Below are positions 50,193-59,173 of a stretch of 64,000 nt of DNA, piece by piece. The DNA is from Myxococcales bacterium (GTDB lineage Bacteria > Myxococcota_A > Polyangia > Polyangiales > JADJMO01), in NCBI GenBank assembly GCA_016709545.1, contig JADJMO010000003.1, forward strand, positions 496,001-560,000, read 5' to 3'. Within the stretch, counting starts at the first letter, position 1. Each line of letters opens with the position of its first letter. The notes below the pieces were generated by a model. It was not told the DNA's origin. It saw only the letters and a program-made list of their open reading frames with translations, and searched no databases. The position numbers were made by a program, and so were the translations under genes.

Positions 50193-50732
50193 ATGGGCGC
50201 GCTGCACTCGAGGGAGGAGCTGGTCGCGGCGCTCGCAGAGGCCCTCCGCGCCGCGTTCGTCCAGCTCTCCACCACGCACCAACGAGAGACCGCCTACGCC
50301 TTCGGCCTCGGCGTGGTCTCCGAGGACGGATGGATCGTCGGCGCGGTGCTCGCGACCGAGGAGGGCACGCTCGCGCGGGCGGGGCAATACGCCGAGCTGC
50401 TCTCCGGCGAACCAACCGCGGTCGCGGTGGCGATCCGCTGGTGGGACGCGGACTGGCCCTGCGAGGAGACGCGCCCGCTGTTCACCGCGGTGAACGCCGC
50501 GCTGGCCGAGCGGGCGAGGGAAGGGGACGTGGCCCTGCGCGACGAGGCCTATCTCTCGGCCCTCCAGGGCCTCCGCGCGGAGATCCCGACCGCGATCGTA
50601 CTCGGGGCGTTCGGGGTGGACCCGGAGCGGAAGGCGCGCACGATCCCCCGCCTCAACGCGGCGGGCGACGTCCAGCGATGGCGCGCGGAGATGGACGCGG
50701 GCGAGCGCGCGTACGCGACGCTGCAGCGGTAG
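50193..50732 (+). CDS. DUF4303-like protein
   Basis: This ~179-residue soluble protein has LSTTHQRETAYAFGLGVVSE, VAVAIRWWDADWPCEETRPL and VLGAFGVDPERKARTIPRLN. This pattern resembles DUF4303, a family often found beside polymorphic toxins or as stand-alone genes of unknown role. ATG 50193 is preferred, but ATG 50178 and TTG 50157 are in frame. It converges on cheB with a 26-nt gap. Confidence 0.6.
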   Translation: MGALHSREELVAALAEALRAAFVQLSTTHQRETAYAFGLGVVSEDGWIVGAVLATEEGTLARAGQYAELLSGEPTAVAVAIRWWDADWPCEETRPLFTAVNAALAERAREGDVALRDEAYLSALQGLRAEIPTAIVLGAFGVDPERKARTIPRLNAAGDVQRWRAEMDAGERAYATLQR

Positions 50733-50758
50733 TCACCGCATGCCCGTCGCGCCCCCGT

Positions 50759-51829
50759 TCAGGCGCGCGCGGCGCCGTGCCGGGAGAGGCGCAGGAGGAC
50801 CGAGGCGACCTCCGAGAGAGGGGACACGTACTCGACCGCGCCGCAGGCCGCCGCCTCGCGGGGCATCCCGTAGACCACGCAGGTCGCCTCGTCCTGACCG
50901 ACGGTGTGGGCGCCGGCGTTGCGCATCGCGAGGAGCCCCTGCGCGCCGTCCCCTCCCATGCCGGTCAGGATCGCGCCGACCGCGTTGCACCCGAGCGCCG
51001 TCGCGCAGGAGCGGAAGAGCGTGTCGACCGACGGGCGGTGGTGATTGACGGGAGGCGCCGACACGAGCCGGACGCTGTACTGGGCGCCGCTGCGCACGAC
51101 CTCGAGGTGCTGGGCACCGCCCGGGGCGAGGAGGACGTGCCCGGGCAGGATGCGGTCGCCGTCGTGGGCCTCGAGCACGCGCATCGCGCACAGTCGATCG
51201 AGCCGCTCGGCGAAGTGGCGGGTGAAGTTCTCGGGCATGTGCTGCACGATGACGACGCCGGGTGCGTCCGCCGGCATGCGCTCGAGGACCTCGCGCAGCG
51301 CCTCGGTGCCCCCTGTCGAAGCGCCGATGGCGATCACCGTCTCGGTGTTGCGGATCCGGGTCGACGTCGTCGTGGTCTGGGGCAGACGCTGGGGCGTCGC
51401 GCCGAGCGGTGTCCGCAGGGCGCGGGGCCGGGCCGCCGCGGCGTTCTTCACCTTCGCGATCAGCTCCGCCCGCTGGGCCTCCATGCCTCGACCGACGTCG
51501 AGCTTGGGCTTGGTGACGAAGTCGATCGCGCCGAGCTCGAGGGCGCGCAGGGTCGTCTCGCAGCCCCTCTCCGTCAGCGAGGAGACCATGACCACGGGCA
51601 TCGGGTGTGCGCGCATCAGCTTCTCGAGGAACGCGATGCCGTCCATGCCGGGCATCTCCACGTCGAGCGTGAGGACGTCGGGCCGCACGCGCTGGATCAT
51701 GTCCCACGCGCGCAGCGGATCGGACGCCGCTCCCACCACCTCGAGCTCCCGGTCCGCGGCGAGCATCTGCTTGAGGAGCTCGCGCATGAGCGCCGAGTCG
51801 TCGACCACCAGTACCCGGGCCTTGTTCAT
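50759..51829 (-). CDS. cheB: chemotaxis methylesterase/glutamine deamidase
   Basis: This 356-residue CheB has a receiver domain (VLVVDDSALMRELL, phospho-acceptor Asp56 in LTLDVEMPGMDG, Lys in DFVTKP) and a methylesterase domain. The catalytic triad is Ser in AIGASTGGTEAL, His in VIVQHMPENFT and Asp in GMGGDGAQGL. It removes methyl groups from chemoreceptors once phosphorylated by CheA. It is the last gene of the operon; its ATG overlaps the CheR-CheD stop by 4 nt. Confidence 0.95.
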   Translation of the reverse strand: MNKARVLVVDDSALMRELLKQMLAADRELEVVGAASDPLRAWDMIQRVRPDVLTLDVEMPGMDGIAFLEKLMRAHPMPVVMVSSLTERGCETTLRALELGAIDFVTKPKLDVGRGMEAQRAELIAKVKNAAAARPRALRTPLGATPQRLPQTTTTSTRIRNTETVIAIGASTGGTEALREVLERMPADAPGVVIVQHMPENFTRHFAERLDRLCAMRVLEAHDGDRILPGHVLLAPGGAQHLEVVRSGAQYSVRLVSAPPVNHHRPSVDTLFRSCATALGCNAVGAILTGMGGDGAQGLLAMRNAGAHTVGQDEATCVVYGMPREAAACGAVEYVSPLSEVASVLLRLSRHGAARA

Positions 51830-53145
51830 CGGTCGTCTCCCGCGTGGGCACTGTCATCGATCGGAGCCGTCACCGCCCATACGCGGCAGCGCCCGGTGTG
51901 GGTCTCGAACGAGAGACGCATCGCGGCCTCACCCCCGACGCGCTCGGCGGCGACGGGGATTCCGCGCTCGGCGAGGTAGCGGCGCGCGAAGGCGATGTTC
52001 TGCTCGGCGACGTCGTTTCGCAGGTGGGCCTGCACGTTCCCGCCACCGATGATCTTGGCCTGCAGACGGTCGACCGACGCGCCGAGGCGACAGAGCTGGC
52101 TGATCAGCGTCTCCATGGCCTGGGCCCCGAACCGCTGCGGATTGCTCCCCTGGCCCTCGGCGATCGCGAAGTGGTTGAGGCCGCCGACCTTGGTCTCGGG
52201 ATCGAAGAGGCCCACGGCGATGCACGAGCCGAGGAGGGTCGAGATCGCGGTCGGCTCCCGCGCCGCGTGGACGTCCCCTTCCATGATCGAGACCTCCCGC
52301 GTCTTCGGGGTCGACGCGGGAGCTGGCCGATCACCCGCCTTGCGATAGACGGTGGTCCCGGAGGGCACGAAGATCTCGCGGAGCCAGAACAGGTTCTCGG
52401 AGTGACCCGCGAACAGGTACCCCGCGGGCGCGATCTGCTTCCAGAAGCGCCGGTAGAGGCGGTCCTGGGTGGCCTGGTCGAAGTAGATGGTGACGTTGCG
52501 GCAGAAGATGGCGTCGAAGCTCGCGTTGATCGGCCAGGGCTCCTCGATGAGGTTGATGTGCCGGAACTGGATCATGGCGCGCAGCCGGGACGAGACCTCG
52601 CGGTCGGGGCCCGCGCCCGTGAAGTACTCACGCCGCATGGGCTCGGGGACGTCGGTGATCGCGGTGGCCGGATACCGACCCGCCTCCGCGGTGGCGAGCA
52701 CGTGGGTGTCGATGTCGGACGCGAGGATGCGGATGTCCCAGCCCGTGAGCGACGGGTCGCTGGCGAGGGTCATCGCCAGCGAGTACGGCTCCTGGCCGGT
52801 CGAGCAGCCCGCGCTCCAGATTCGCAGTCGCCGGCTTCCCCGCGCGCGCAGCTCCGGGATGAGCCGCTGGCGCAGGAAGTCGAAGTGGTGGGGCTCGCGG
52901 AAGAACTCGGTCTTGTTGGTGGTGAGGCAGTTGACCATCTCCCCGAGCTCTTCACCCCCGGGGTCGCGCTCGCGGAGGAGCGCGCAGTACTCGCGGAAGC
53001 TCGCGAGCCCGTAGTGGCGGACCCGACGGGCGAGCCGCGCGACGACGAGGGTGCGCTTCTCGGCGCTGATGTGGATGCCGGCGGTGGCCTTGAGGAGCTC
53101 GCGGATCGCGGCGAACTCCTCGTCGGCCAGCGATAGTTCGTTCAC
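51826..53145 (-). CDS. CheR-CheD fusion (receptor methyltransferase plus glutamine deamidase)
   Basis: This 439-residue protein has two domains. Residues ~1-275 are CheR: an N-terminal helical domain, then the SAM motif RIWSAGCSTGQEPYSLAM and DAIFCRNVTIYFD. Residues ~285-439 are CheD: TLLGSCIAVGLFDPETKVGG, with the catalytic Cys in GSC, and the His in GGLNHFAIAEG. CheD deamidates receptor glutamines so that CheR can methylate them, so the fusion joins consecutive steps. CheR and CheD are usually separate genes. It lies 11 nt after cheW. Confidence 0.93.
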   Translation of the reverse strand: MNELSLADEEFAAIRELLKATAGIHISAEKRTLVVARLARRVRHYGLASFREYCALLRERDPGGEELGEMVNCLTTNKTEFFREPHHFDFLRQRLIPELRARGSRRLRIWSAGCSTGQEPYSLAMTLASDPSLTGWDIRILASDIDTHVLATAEAGRYPATAITDVPEPMRREYFTGAGPDREVSSRLRAMIQFRHINLIEEPWPINASFDAIFCRNVTIYFDQATQDRLYRRFWKQIAPAGYLFAGHSENLFWLREIFVPSGTTVYRKAGDRPAPASTPKTREVSIMEGDVHAAREPTAISTLLGSCIAVGLFDPETKVGGLNHFAIAEGQGSNPQRFGAQAMETLISQLCRLGASVDRLQAKIIGGGNVQAHLRNDVAEQNIAFARRYLAERGIPVAAERVGGEAAMRLSFETHTGRCRVWAVTAPIDDSAHAGDDR

Positions 53146-53156
53146 GGCGAGCTCCT

Positions 53157-53669
53157 TCAGGCTGACAGCTCCGCGGGGACTGCCGCGGCGCTCGCACCAG
53201 GCCGCGGACTCCCGCCGTCGTCGAGGGTGCGATCGACCTCGAGCAGCGTGAGCAGGCGCTTGTTGGTCTTGGCGAGACCACGGACCAGCGAGGTGTCGAC
53301 CCGGGCGCCGAGGTCCGGCGGAGGCTCGATGTCGCTGGCGCGCAGATCGAGCACGTCGTTGACCGAGTCGACCACCACGCCGACGACCTTGGCGCCCACG
53401 TTGAGCACGATGATCAGCGTGAAGCGGCCATAGGGCAGCGACGGGAGACCGAACCGCTCGCGGAGGCCGATGATGGGCACGACCGTGCCGCGCAGGTTGA
53501 TCACGCCCTTGATGTGCGGTGGCGCGTCGGGGAGCGGCGTGATGGCCGAGAACCCCTTGATCTCCTGCACGCGGAGGATCTCGACGGCGTACTCCTCGGC
53601 GGCGAGGCTGAACGTCAGGTACTGGACGACGTTCCCACTACCCTTGTGCGCTGAGTCCGACGGATCCAT
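53157..53669 (-). CDS. cheW: chemotaxis coupling protein CheW
   Basis: This 170-residue CheW couples the receptor to CheA. Conserved segments are YLTFSLAAEEYAVEILRVQE, HIKGVINLRGTVVPIIGLRE and VVGVVVDSVNDVLDL. A short acidic/Ala tail follows. Its start overlaps the 3' end of cheA by 32 nt, suggesting coupled translation. Confidence 0.95.
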   Translation of the reverse strand: MDPSDSAHKGSGNVVQYLTFSLAAEEYAVEILRVQEIKGFSAITPLPDAPPHIKGVINLRGTVVPIIGLRERFGLPSLPYGRFTLIIVLNVGAKVVGVVVDSVNDVLDLRASDIEPPPDLGARVDTSLVRGLAKTNKRLLTLLEVDRTLDDGGSPRPGASAAAVPAELSA

Positions 53670-55805
53670 GGTTCTTCTCCCGGTTGAAGTGAGACGCTGT
53701 GCCGAGCCGCGCGAGCGCGGCGATGTCGAGGATGAGCGCGACGCCGCCGTCCCCGAGGACCGTCGCGCCCATCACGCCGTCGATGCGGCGGTAGTTCTGC
53801 TCGAGGGGCCGGACCACGGCCTGGGTCTGACCCACGAGCTCGTCGACGAGGAGGGCGACCCGCATGAGGCCCGCGTCGAGGATGCAGACGATTGCGCGAC
53901 TCGGATCGCGCTCGTCGGTGTCCACGCCGAGGACCGTCGCCGGGCGGATGAGCGGGATCGTCTCGCCGCGCGCGCGCACGACCTCGCCGCTCCCGAGCAC
54001 GGGGTGGACCTGGTCGCGCTTCGGCCGGAACGACTCGACCACCCCGCTGAGCGGCAAGACGAAGATCTGGTCCGCGATGCGCACCGACAGGCCGTCCATG
54101 ATCGCCATCGTCAGCGGCAGGCGCACGGTGACCTTGCAGCCCTCGCCTGGCTTGCTCGTGAAGCGCACCGTACCGTTGAGGGATTCGATGTTGCTCTTGA
54201 CCACGTCCATCCCCACGCCGCGGCCCGAGACGTCGCTGACCTTCTGCGCCGTGGAGAGCCCAGGGGCGAAGATGAGCGCGTGCAGCTCCTCCTCGGTGGG
54301 CACGGCCGACTCGGCGAGCAGGCCCATGGAGACCGCCTTGCGTCGGATGCGCTCGGTGTCGAGCCCGCGGCCGTCGTCGCGGATCTCGATGACGACGCTG
54401 CCACCCTGGTGGAACGCGCGGAGGACGAGCCGGCCCTCTTCGCTCTTGCCGGCCGCCTTGCGGTCGGTCGGTGACTCGATCCCATGGTCGACCGCGTTGC
54501 GCACGAGGTGGGTCAGGGGGTCGACGATCTTCTCGACCATGGCCTTGTCGAGCTCGGTGGCGCCACCCTCGGTCACGAACTCGATCTGCTTGCCGAGCGC
54601 GCCCGCGGTGTCGCGCACCATGCGCGGGAACCGGTTGAACACGGTGCCGATCGGCACCATGCGTACGCTGAGGACGCGGTCCTGGAGCTCGCGCATGCTG
54701 CGTCCGAACGCGGTGACGCCCTGGCGGAGGCGCACCGTCGCGTCCTGCGACCCGTCGGTCATCGCCGACGTGACGATGGAGTGGGCGATGATGAGCTCAC
54801 CGACCAGGTTGATGATCTTGTCGATCTTCTCGGTGTCGACGCGGACCGTCGGTCGAGCCGAGGCTGCTCGCTGGGCCGGGCCGGCGGCCTCGGCGGCGTG
54901 GACCGGCTCGTCGGGCGCAGGCTTCGGCGTCGGGCCTGCGACGGGCGGGGCGACGGCCGGCGCGGCGACGGGCACTTCGGCTGCGGTCGGCTCGGGGACG
55001 GCTTCTCGCGGTGCCTCCGCGGGCACCTCGATGATGCGGAGCGCGGGCACGGCCGGCGTCACCTTCTCCACCTCGACCACGGTGGGCGCGTCGAAGAAGG
55101 CGAAGACGTCCCGGATCCGGCTCTCGCTGGCGTTCGTGCACAGCGTGATGGACCAGCGCAGGTAGGAGCGGCCCGGATCGAGGTCGTCGAGCGAGGGCAG
55201 CGCCGTGTCGTCGAGCGCGACGCGGCTCACCGCGCCGAGCTCCGCCAGCGCCTCCAGGGCGAGGACTGGGTCGAGCCCCTTCGCGAGGACGTCGGCGGCC
55301 GGCTCGAAGCGAACGGTGTAGGTCTGCGCGGCGGGTGGCGCGGACGAGAAGATGCCGCCACCGACGGCGGACATCGCGAGGATGCGCAGGATGTCCGGGT
55401 CGTGACTCGCCTCGATGGAGGCCGCCGGCGTCACCTCCTCGATCTCCCCGAGCATCTCCGCCATCGCTTCGGGCGGAGCACCCCCGTCGCGAGCGGCCAC
55501 GACCAGATCGGCGACGACGTCCTTGGCGCGCAGCAGGAGCTCGGTGAGCGGCCCGATGGCGATGCGACCCTCGCGGACCCGCTGCAGCAGGTTCTCGAGC
55601 GCGTGGGTGAACCGGAGGACGTCGTTGAAGCCGAAGACTCCGCAACCCCCTTGATGGAGTGCGCCGCGCGGAACACCGCGTCGAGCAGGCCCCGATCGTC
55701 GGGGGTGTGCTCGAGCGCGAGGAGCGACTCCTCCATGTTGACGAGGTGCTCTTCCGCCTCGTCGAAGAACGCGCCCATGAGGCTGCTGGTGTCGAAGGTG
55801 CTCAT
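53638..55805 (-). CDS. cheA: chemotaxis histidine kinase CheA (frameshifted)
   Basis: The repaired protein is about 722 residues. The N-terminal Hpt domain has the phospho-acceptor His49 in AAHSIKG. One G is missing from the next G run (near 55650), so GCGVFGFNDVLRFTHALENL continues in another frame. A P2-like region, a Pro/Ala linker, the dimerisation domain, and the kinase domain follow: N-box THLVRNAVDHGIE, G1 IRDDGRGLD and G2 SGRGVGMDVV. The C-terminal CheW-like domain runs to the end. It autophosphorylates and passes phosphate to CheB and to a CheY-like protein that is not encoded here. Its ATG overlaps the upstream STAS gene by 4 nt. Confidence 0.93.
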
Positions 55806-56443
55806 GATTCCTCGGGGGGATCTCGGTTCTCGGGAACCAGCGACCAGCCGCCGTCGTCGACGGACTCGTTCGCTTCGGGGGACGCTTCGAGCGACGTTGC
55901 AACACTCGGGCCTTCGGCCGGGTCGTCGCTCGGCGTCGGGGACTCTGCCGACGCCTCGGCGATCTCGACAGGGGACTCGACCGTCTCGTGGAGGAACTCT
56001 GCCGTCTCGTTCGGGGACTCGGCCGGGAGGGGGTCGGGTCCACGCGCGATGGGTAGCGTGGGGGTCGCGGCTTCGAGGTCGACCTGGTCGACGCCCTCTG
56101 GCTCGACGATCGGTTCGGTCGAGATGCAGAGGAGGTCGGCGGCGCCGACGGCGCGCAGCTGCCCGAGCACCGCCGGAGGCACCGCGCGGAGCTCGAGGAC
56201 GTGCCCATGCTCCTGCAGGGTTCGGTGGAGCGCGAGGAGCACCTGCAGCGCCGAGGCGTCGAGCGAGGTGAGGCGGTCGCAGCGGACGGCCGCCGCCGAG
56301 TGCCGCTCGAGGCGGCGCGCCTGGTGGAAGAGAGTCTGCGCCACGGGGCCGCACACCGCACCGCGGAGCTCGATCACGTTGGCCGTCTCTGCGAGGATCA
56401 CTTCGCTGACTTCCTGTGCGAGCGCTTCACCCGTGGCTTGCAT
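55802..56443 (-). CDS. STAS-domain protein of the chemosensory operon
   Basis: This 213-residue protein starts MQATGEALAQEVSEVILAET. Residues ~15-105 form a STAS domain (VIELRGAVCGPVAQTLFHQA, CDRLTSLDASALQVLLALHR), in which Ser of SLDASAL is the usual phospho-site position. The rest is an acidic Glu/Ser/Pro-rich disordered tail. STAS proteins are not standard chemotaxis parts. Placed between receptor and kinase, it may be a phospho-switch output or modulator. Confidence 0.8.
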   Translation of the reverse strand: MQATGEALAQEVSEVILAETANVIELRGAVCGPVAQTLFHQARRLERHSAAAVRCDRLTSLDASALQVLLALHRTLQEHGHVLELRAVPPAVLGQLRAVGAADLLCISTEPIVEPEGVDQVDLEAATPTLPIARGPDPLPAESPNETAEFLHETVESPVEIAEASAESPTPSDDPAEGPSVATSLEASPEANESVDDGGWSLVPENRDPPEES

Positions 56444-56446
56444 GGC

Positions 56447-58177
56447 TCAGAACTCCTCGAAGTGGGCGGTGCCGTGGCCGTTGGAGTGGCCGTTGGCGCC
56501 GTTGAGACGCGCGGGGCGCGGCGCAGCCTCGAGGGCGACTTCGGCGCGTCGCTCCTTGGGCGCGGGCGCAGTGCGCGCGACGACGATCTTCTGCGGGCGG
56601 GTCTGCGCGAACGAGGTGCGGTCGCTCTCGCCCTGGTCCAGGCGGAACCGCGCGACGAGGCGCTGCAGCTGTTCGGACTGACCGGAGAGGCCCTGGGCCG
56701 TCGACGACAGCTCCTCGGTCTGGGCGGCGTTCGACTGGGTCACCTGATCCATCTGGGTGACGGCCTTGTTGACCTGCTCGATGCCGGTGTTCTGCTCGCG
56801 AGAGGCCGCCGCGATCTCGCTGATCATGTCGGTGACCCGCTTCACGGAGGTGACGATCTCGCGCAGCGTCTCGCCGCTCGAGAGCACGTGCTTGGAGCCG
56901 GCCTCCACCTTGTCCGCGGAGTCGCTGATGAGGTTCTTGATCTCCTTGGCGGCGGCGGCGCTGCGCTGGGCGAGGTCCCGGACCTCGGCCGCGACCACCG
57001 CGAACCCGCGGCCTTGCTCCCCGGCCCGCGCGGCCTCGACGGCGGCGTTGAGCGCGAGGATGTTGGTCTGGAAGGCGATCTCGTCGATGGTGGTGATGAT
57101 CTCGGCGATGCGCTTCGAGGACTGGGTGATCTCGTTCATCGCGCTCACCGCGGCGCCGACGACGGCCCCGCCCTTCTCGGCGACGTCGCGCGAGTTGGCG
57201 GCGAGCTGCGCCGCGTGCTGCGCGTTGTCGGCGTTCTGCTTCACGGTCGCGGCCACCTCCTCGAGGCTGGCAGCGGTCTCCTCGAGGCCCGAGGCCTGCT
57301 CCTGCGCACCGCTCGAGATCTCCTCCGCGGCTCCCGACAGCTGCTGGGATGCGGTGGCGACCTCCTCGGCGACGTTGCGCACCTCGCGGAGGGCCGCGTT
57401 GACCGCCGTGATGGTCGCGTTCAGGGCCTTGGCCGTGTCGCCGAGCTCGTCCTTCGAGTCGATGTCGAGCTGGACGGAGTAGTCTCCCTTCGCGACCTGG
57501 CCGAGCACCGCGACCGTCTTGACGAGGGGATTCGCGACGGCCCGACCCGTGATCACGCCGATGAAGATGCCCAGGAGCGCCGCGCCCACGATCACGGCGA
57601 TCAGCAGGTTGCGGTTCCTCGCGTAGATGCCGTCGGTCTCGTCGGCGGCCTGCTTGGCCAGGACGTCCTTGGACGCGACGATTTTCGACATGGCCTCGCG
57701 GATGCGATCACCGGCGGCCGCCGCCTTGCCGAGCGCCGCCAGCGCCCCGGGGTGATCCTTGGCCATGGCCAGGCGGGCGGCCTCCCGGAGCCCGGCCAGC
57801 CATACCGCTCGCTCCTTCTTGACGTCCGCCATGCGCGCCTTGAGCTCCTCCGAGACCAGGAGCTTCTCCGTCGCGTCGAGGGATTTGGTCAGTGCCGCCT
57901 CGTGGTCGTCCAGCTTCCGGAGCAGCCGCGCTTGCTCGGTGGCATCCTCGGCGAGCAGGATGTTCCGGGCGGTGACCCGTACGTCGAGCATCGCGGTCTC
58001 GGCCCGCATGGCCTCGACCGTTCCCATGAAGTCCCGCTCGTAGAGCTTGTTGAGGCGGAGGTTGATCGTGTCCGCGCTGTTGTTTCCGACCCAGCCGACC
58101 CCGATCATCGCGACCACCAGGATCGCGACGGCCAGCAGGATCTTCTTCATCGTCTTGAGGTCGTTGAACCAATTCAT
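56447..58177 (-). CDS. methyl-accepting chemotaxis protein
   Basis: This 576-residue receptor starts MNWFNDLKTMKKILLAVAIL with GGAG 7 nt upstream. It has two membrane helices (~12-30 and ~190-210; LLIAVIVGAALLGIFIGVIT) around a four-helix-bundle-type periplasmic domain, a HAMP domain, and a signalling domain. The hairpin tip is EIAFQTNILALNAAVEAARA followed by GEQGRGFAVVAAEVRDLAQR. The last residues are GTAHFEEF after a Gly/Asn/His linker, loosely like the NWETF tether that recruits CheR/CheB. The ligand is unknown. Confidence 0.93.
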   Translation of the reverse strand: MNWFNDLKTMKKILLAVAILVVAMIGVGWVGNNSADTINLRLNKLYERDFMGTVEAMRAETAMLDVRVTARNILLAEDATEQARLLRKLDDHEAALTKSLDATEKLLVSEELKARMADVKKERAVWLAGLREAARLAMAKDHPGALAALGKAAAAGDRIREAMSKIVASKDVLAKQAADETDGIYARNRNLLIAVIVGAALLGIFIGVITGRAVANPLVKTVAVLGQVAKGDYSVQLDIDSKDELGDTAKALNATITAVNAALREVRNVAEEVATASQQLSGAAEEISSGAQEQASGLEETAASLEEVAATVKQNADNAQHAAQLAANSRDVAEKGGAVVGAAVSAMNEITQSSKRIAEIITTIDEIAFQTNILALNAAVEAARAGEQGRGFAVVAAEVRDLAQRSAAAAKEIKNLISDSADKVEAGSKHVLSSGETLREIVTSVKRVTDMISEIAAASREQNTGIEQVNKAVTQMDQVTQSNAAQTEELSSTAQGLSGQSEQLQRLVARFRLDQGESDRTSFAQTRPQKIVVARTAPAPKERRAEVALEAAPRPARLNGANGHSNGHGTAHFEEF

Positions 58178-58549
58178 GGGATCGCTCCGAGCGAGCTGCG
58201 ATGGATGCGCGGACAGAGCTCCGCCTCGCCACCGGCGGTGGGCGAGCCTCTGGCCCCTGCGTTCCAGAACGGACGGCCGCCCTGGCCGTTGAGCGGGAAT
58301 CGGCGAAAAATCCGCGAAAATTGTGCCGTTTTCGAGACGACGCGCAGAACGCGCGTGTCTCCTGTCACCGAGCCCTCAATCAGCAACGGTCGTGCCGTCG
58401 CGCGCCGTGCCTCCGACGCGTCGTTAGGTCGACGCTCCTCGCCATCTGTCCAGGAGGGCGCCAATGGGCTGGCGCGCCGGCGAGCCGGTGACGCCCGTGG
58501 AGTAGATTCCGAGGCAGAGCTCCCATGAGCAGTGCGCGCCACGGGGGTG
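58178..58549. other. divergent intergenic region, probable promoters
   Basis: This 372-nt gap between the chemosensory operon (minus) and the transporter gene (plus) holds no convincing gene. A locally AT-rich stretch at about 58305-58340 (AAAAATCCGCGAAAATTG) stands out and is the most likely promoter zone for the operon. No clear -35/-10 pair or sigma-28-type box could be assigned by eye. Confidence 0.4.
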
Positions 58550-59173
58550 ATGGAGTATAGGCCGCCGGTGTCCGAACCCGCCGTGTCCGCTCCCCCCCTC
58601 GCCGATCCCACCCCCCTCGGCCTCATCGGCCTCTCGGTCGGGTGCGCGGCGCTCCTCCCCGCCGCCTTCGGGGTCAAGGCCTCGCTCACCCCGGACGGCC
58701 TGCGCATCGCGGCGATGTTCTGTCTCCTGTTCGGCGCCGGCGGCCAGTTCCTCGCCGGGCTCATGAGCTTCGTGAACAAGAACGTGCTCGGGGGCACGCT
58801 GTTCACGGCCTTCTCGTTCAACTGGATCATGAACTGGTGGTCGCTGACCGAGCTGGCCCACGGTCACCTCCCGAACTCGGCCGTCGTGCTCTCGGTGGAC
58901 CTGTGCTTCCTGCTCGTGTTCCTCGTGATGACGGTGGCCTTCGGGTTCCACTCCAAGCTCTTGCTGCTGTTCCTCGGCGACATCGACCTGCTCTACGTCT
59001 GCCGCATCCTGCGCGACGTCCTGCACGCGCCCGCGTTCGGCGTCGGCATCGCCTGGCTCACGGTGGGTCTGCTCGCGATCGCGCTCTACCTGGCGTTCGC
59101 GCTGGTGCTCAACGCCGCTTCGGGCCGGGCGCTCTTGCCGCTCGGCGGGCCCGCCTTCGGCGCCAAGGGCTAG
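58550..59173 (+). CDS. GPR1/FUN34/YaaH-family (acetate/succinate) transporter-like protein
   Basis: This ~207-residue protein has six hydrophobic segments. The first loop ADPTPLGLIGLSVGCAALLP resembles the family signature NPAPLGL. Further conserved pieces are GAGGQFLAGLMSFVNKNVLG and GTLFTAFSFNWIMNWWSL. SatP/YaaH proteins carry acetate and succinate. The substrate is inferred from the family. ATG 58550 (MEYRPPVSEPAVS) is chosen over GTG 58532. Its stop shares CTAG with the convergent kinase gene. Confidence 0.75.
   Translation: MEYRPPVSEPAVSAPPLADPTPLGLIGLSVGCAALLPAAFGVKASLTPDGLRIAAMFCLLFGAGGQFLAGLMSFVNKNVLGGTLFTAFSFNWIMNWWSLTELAHGHLPNSAVVLSVDLCFLLVFLVMTVAFGFHSKLLLLFLGDIDLLYVCRILRDVLHAPAFGVGIAWLTVGLLAIALYLAFALVLNAASGRALLPLGGPAFGAKG

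Noticed and set aside
58178..58549. Sigma-28 type promoter for the chemosensory operon
   Set aside because: A GCCGATT-like box exists but there is no properly spaced -35 element.
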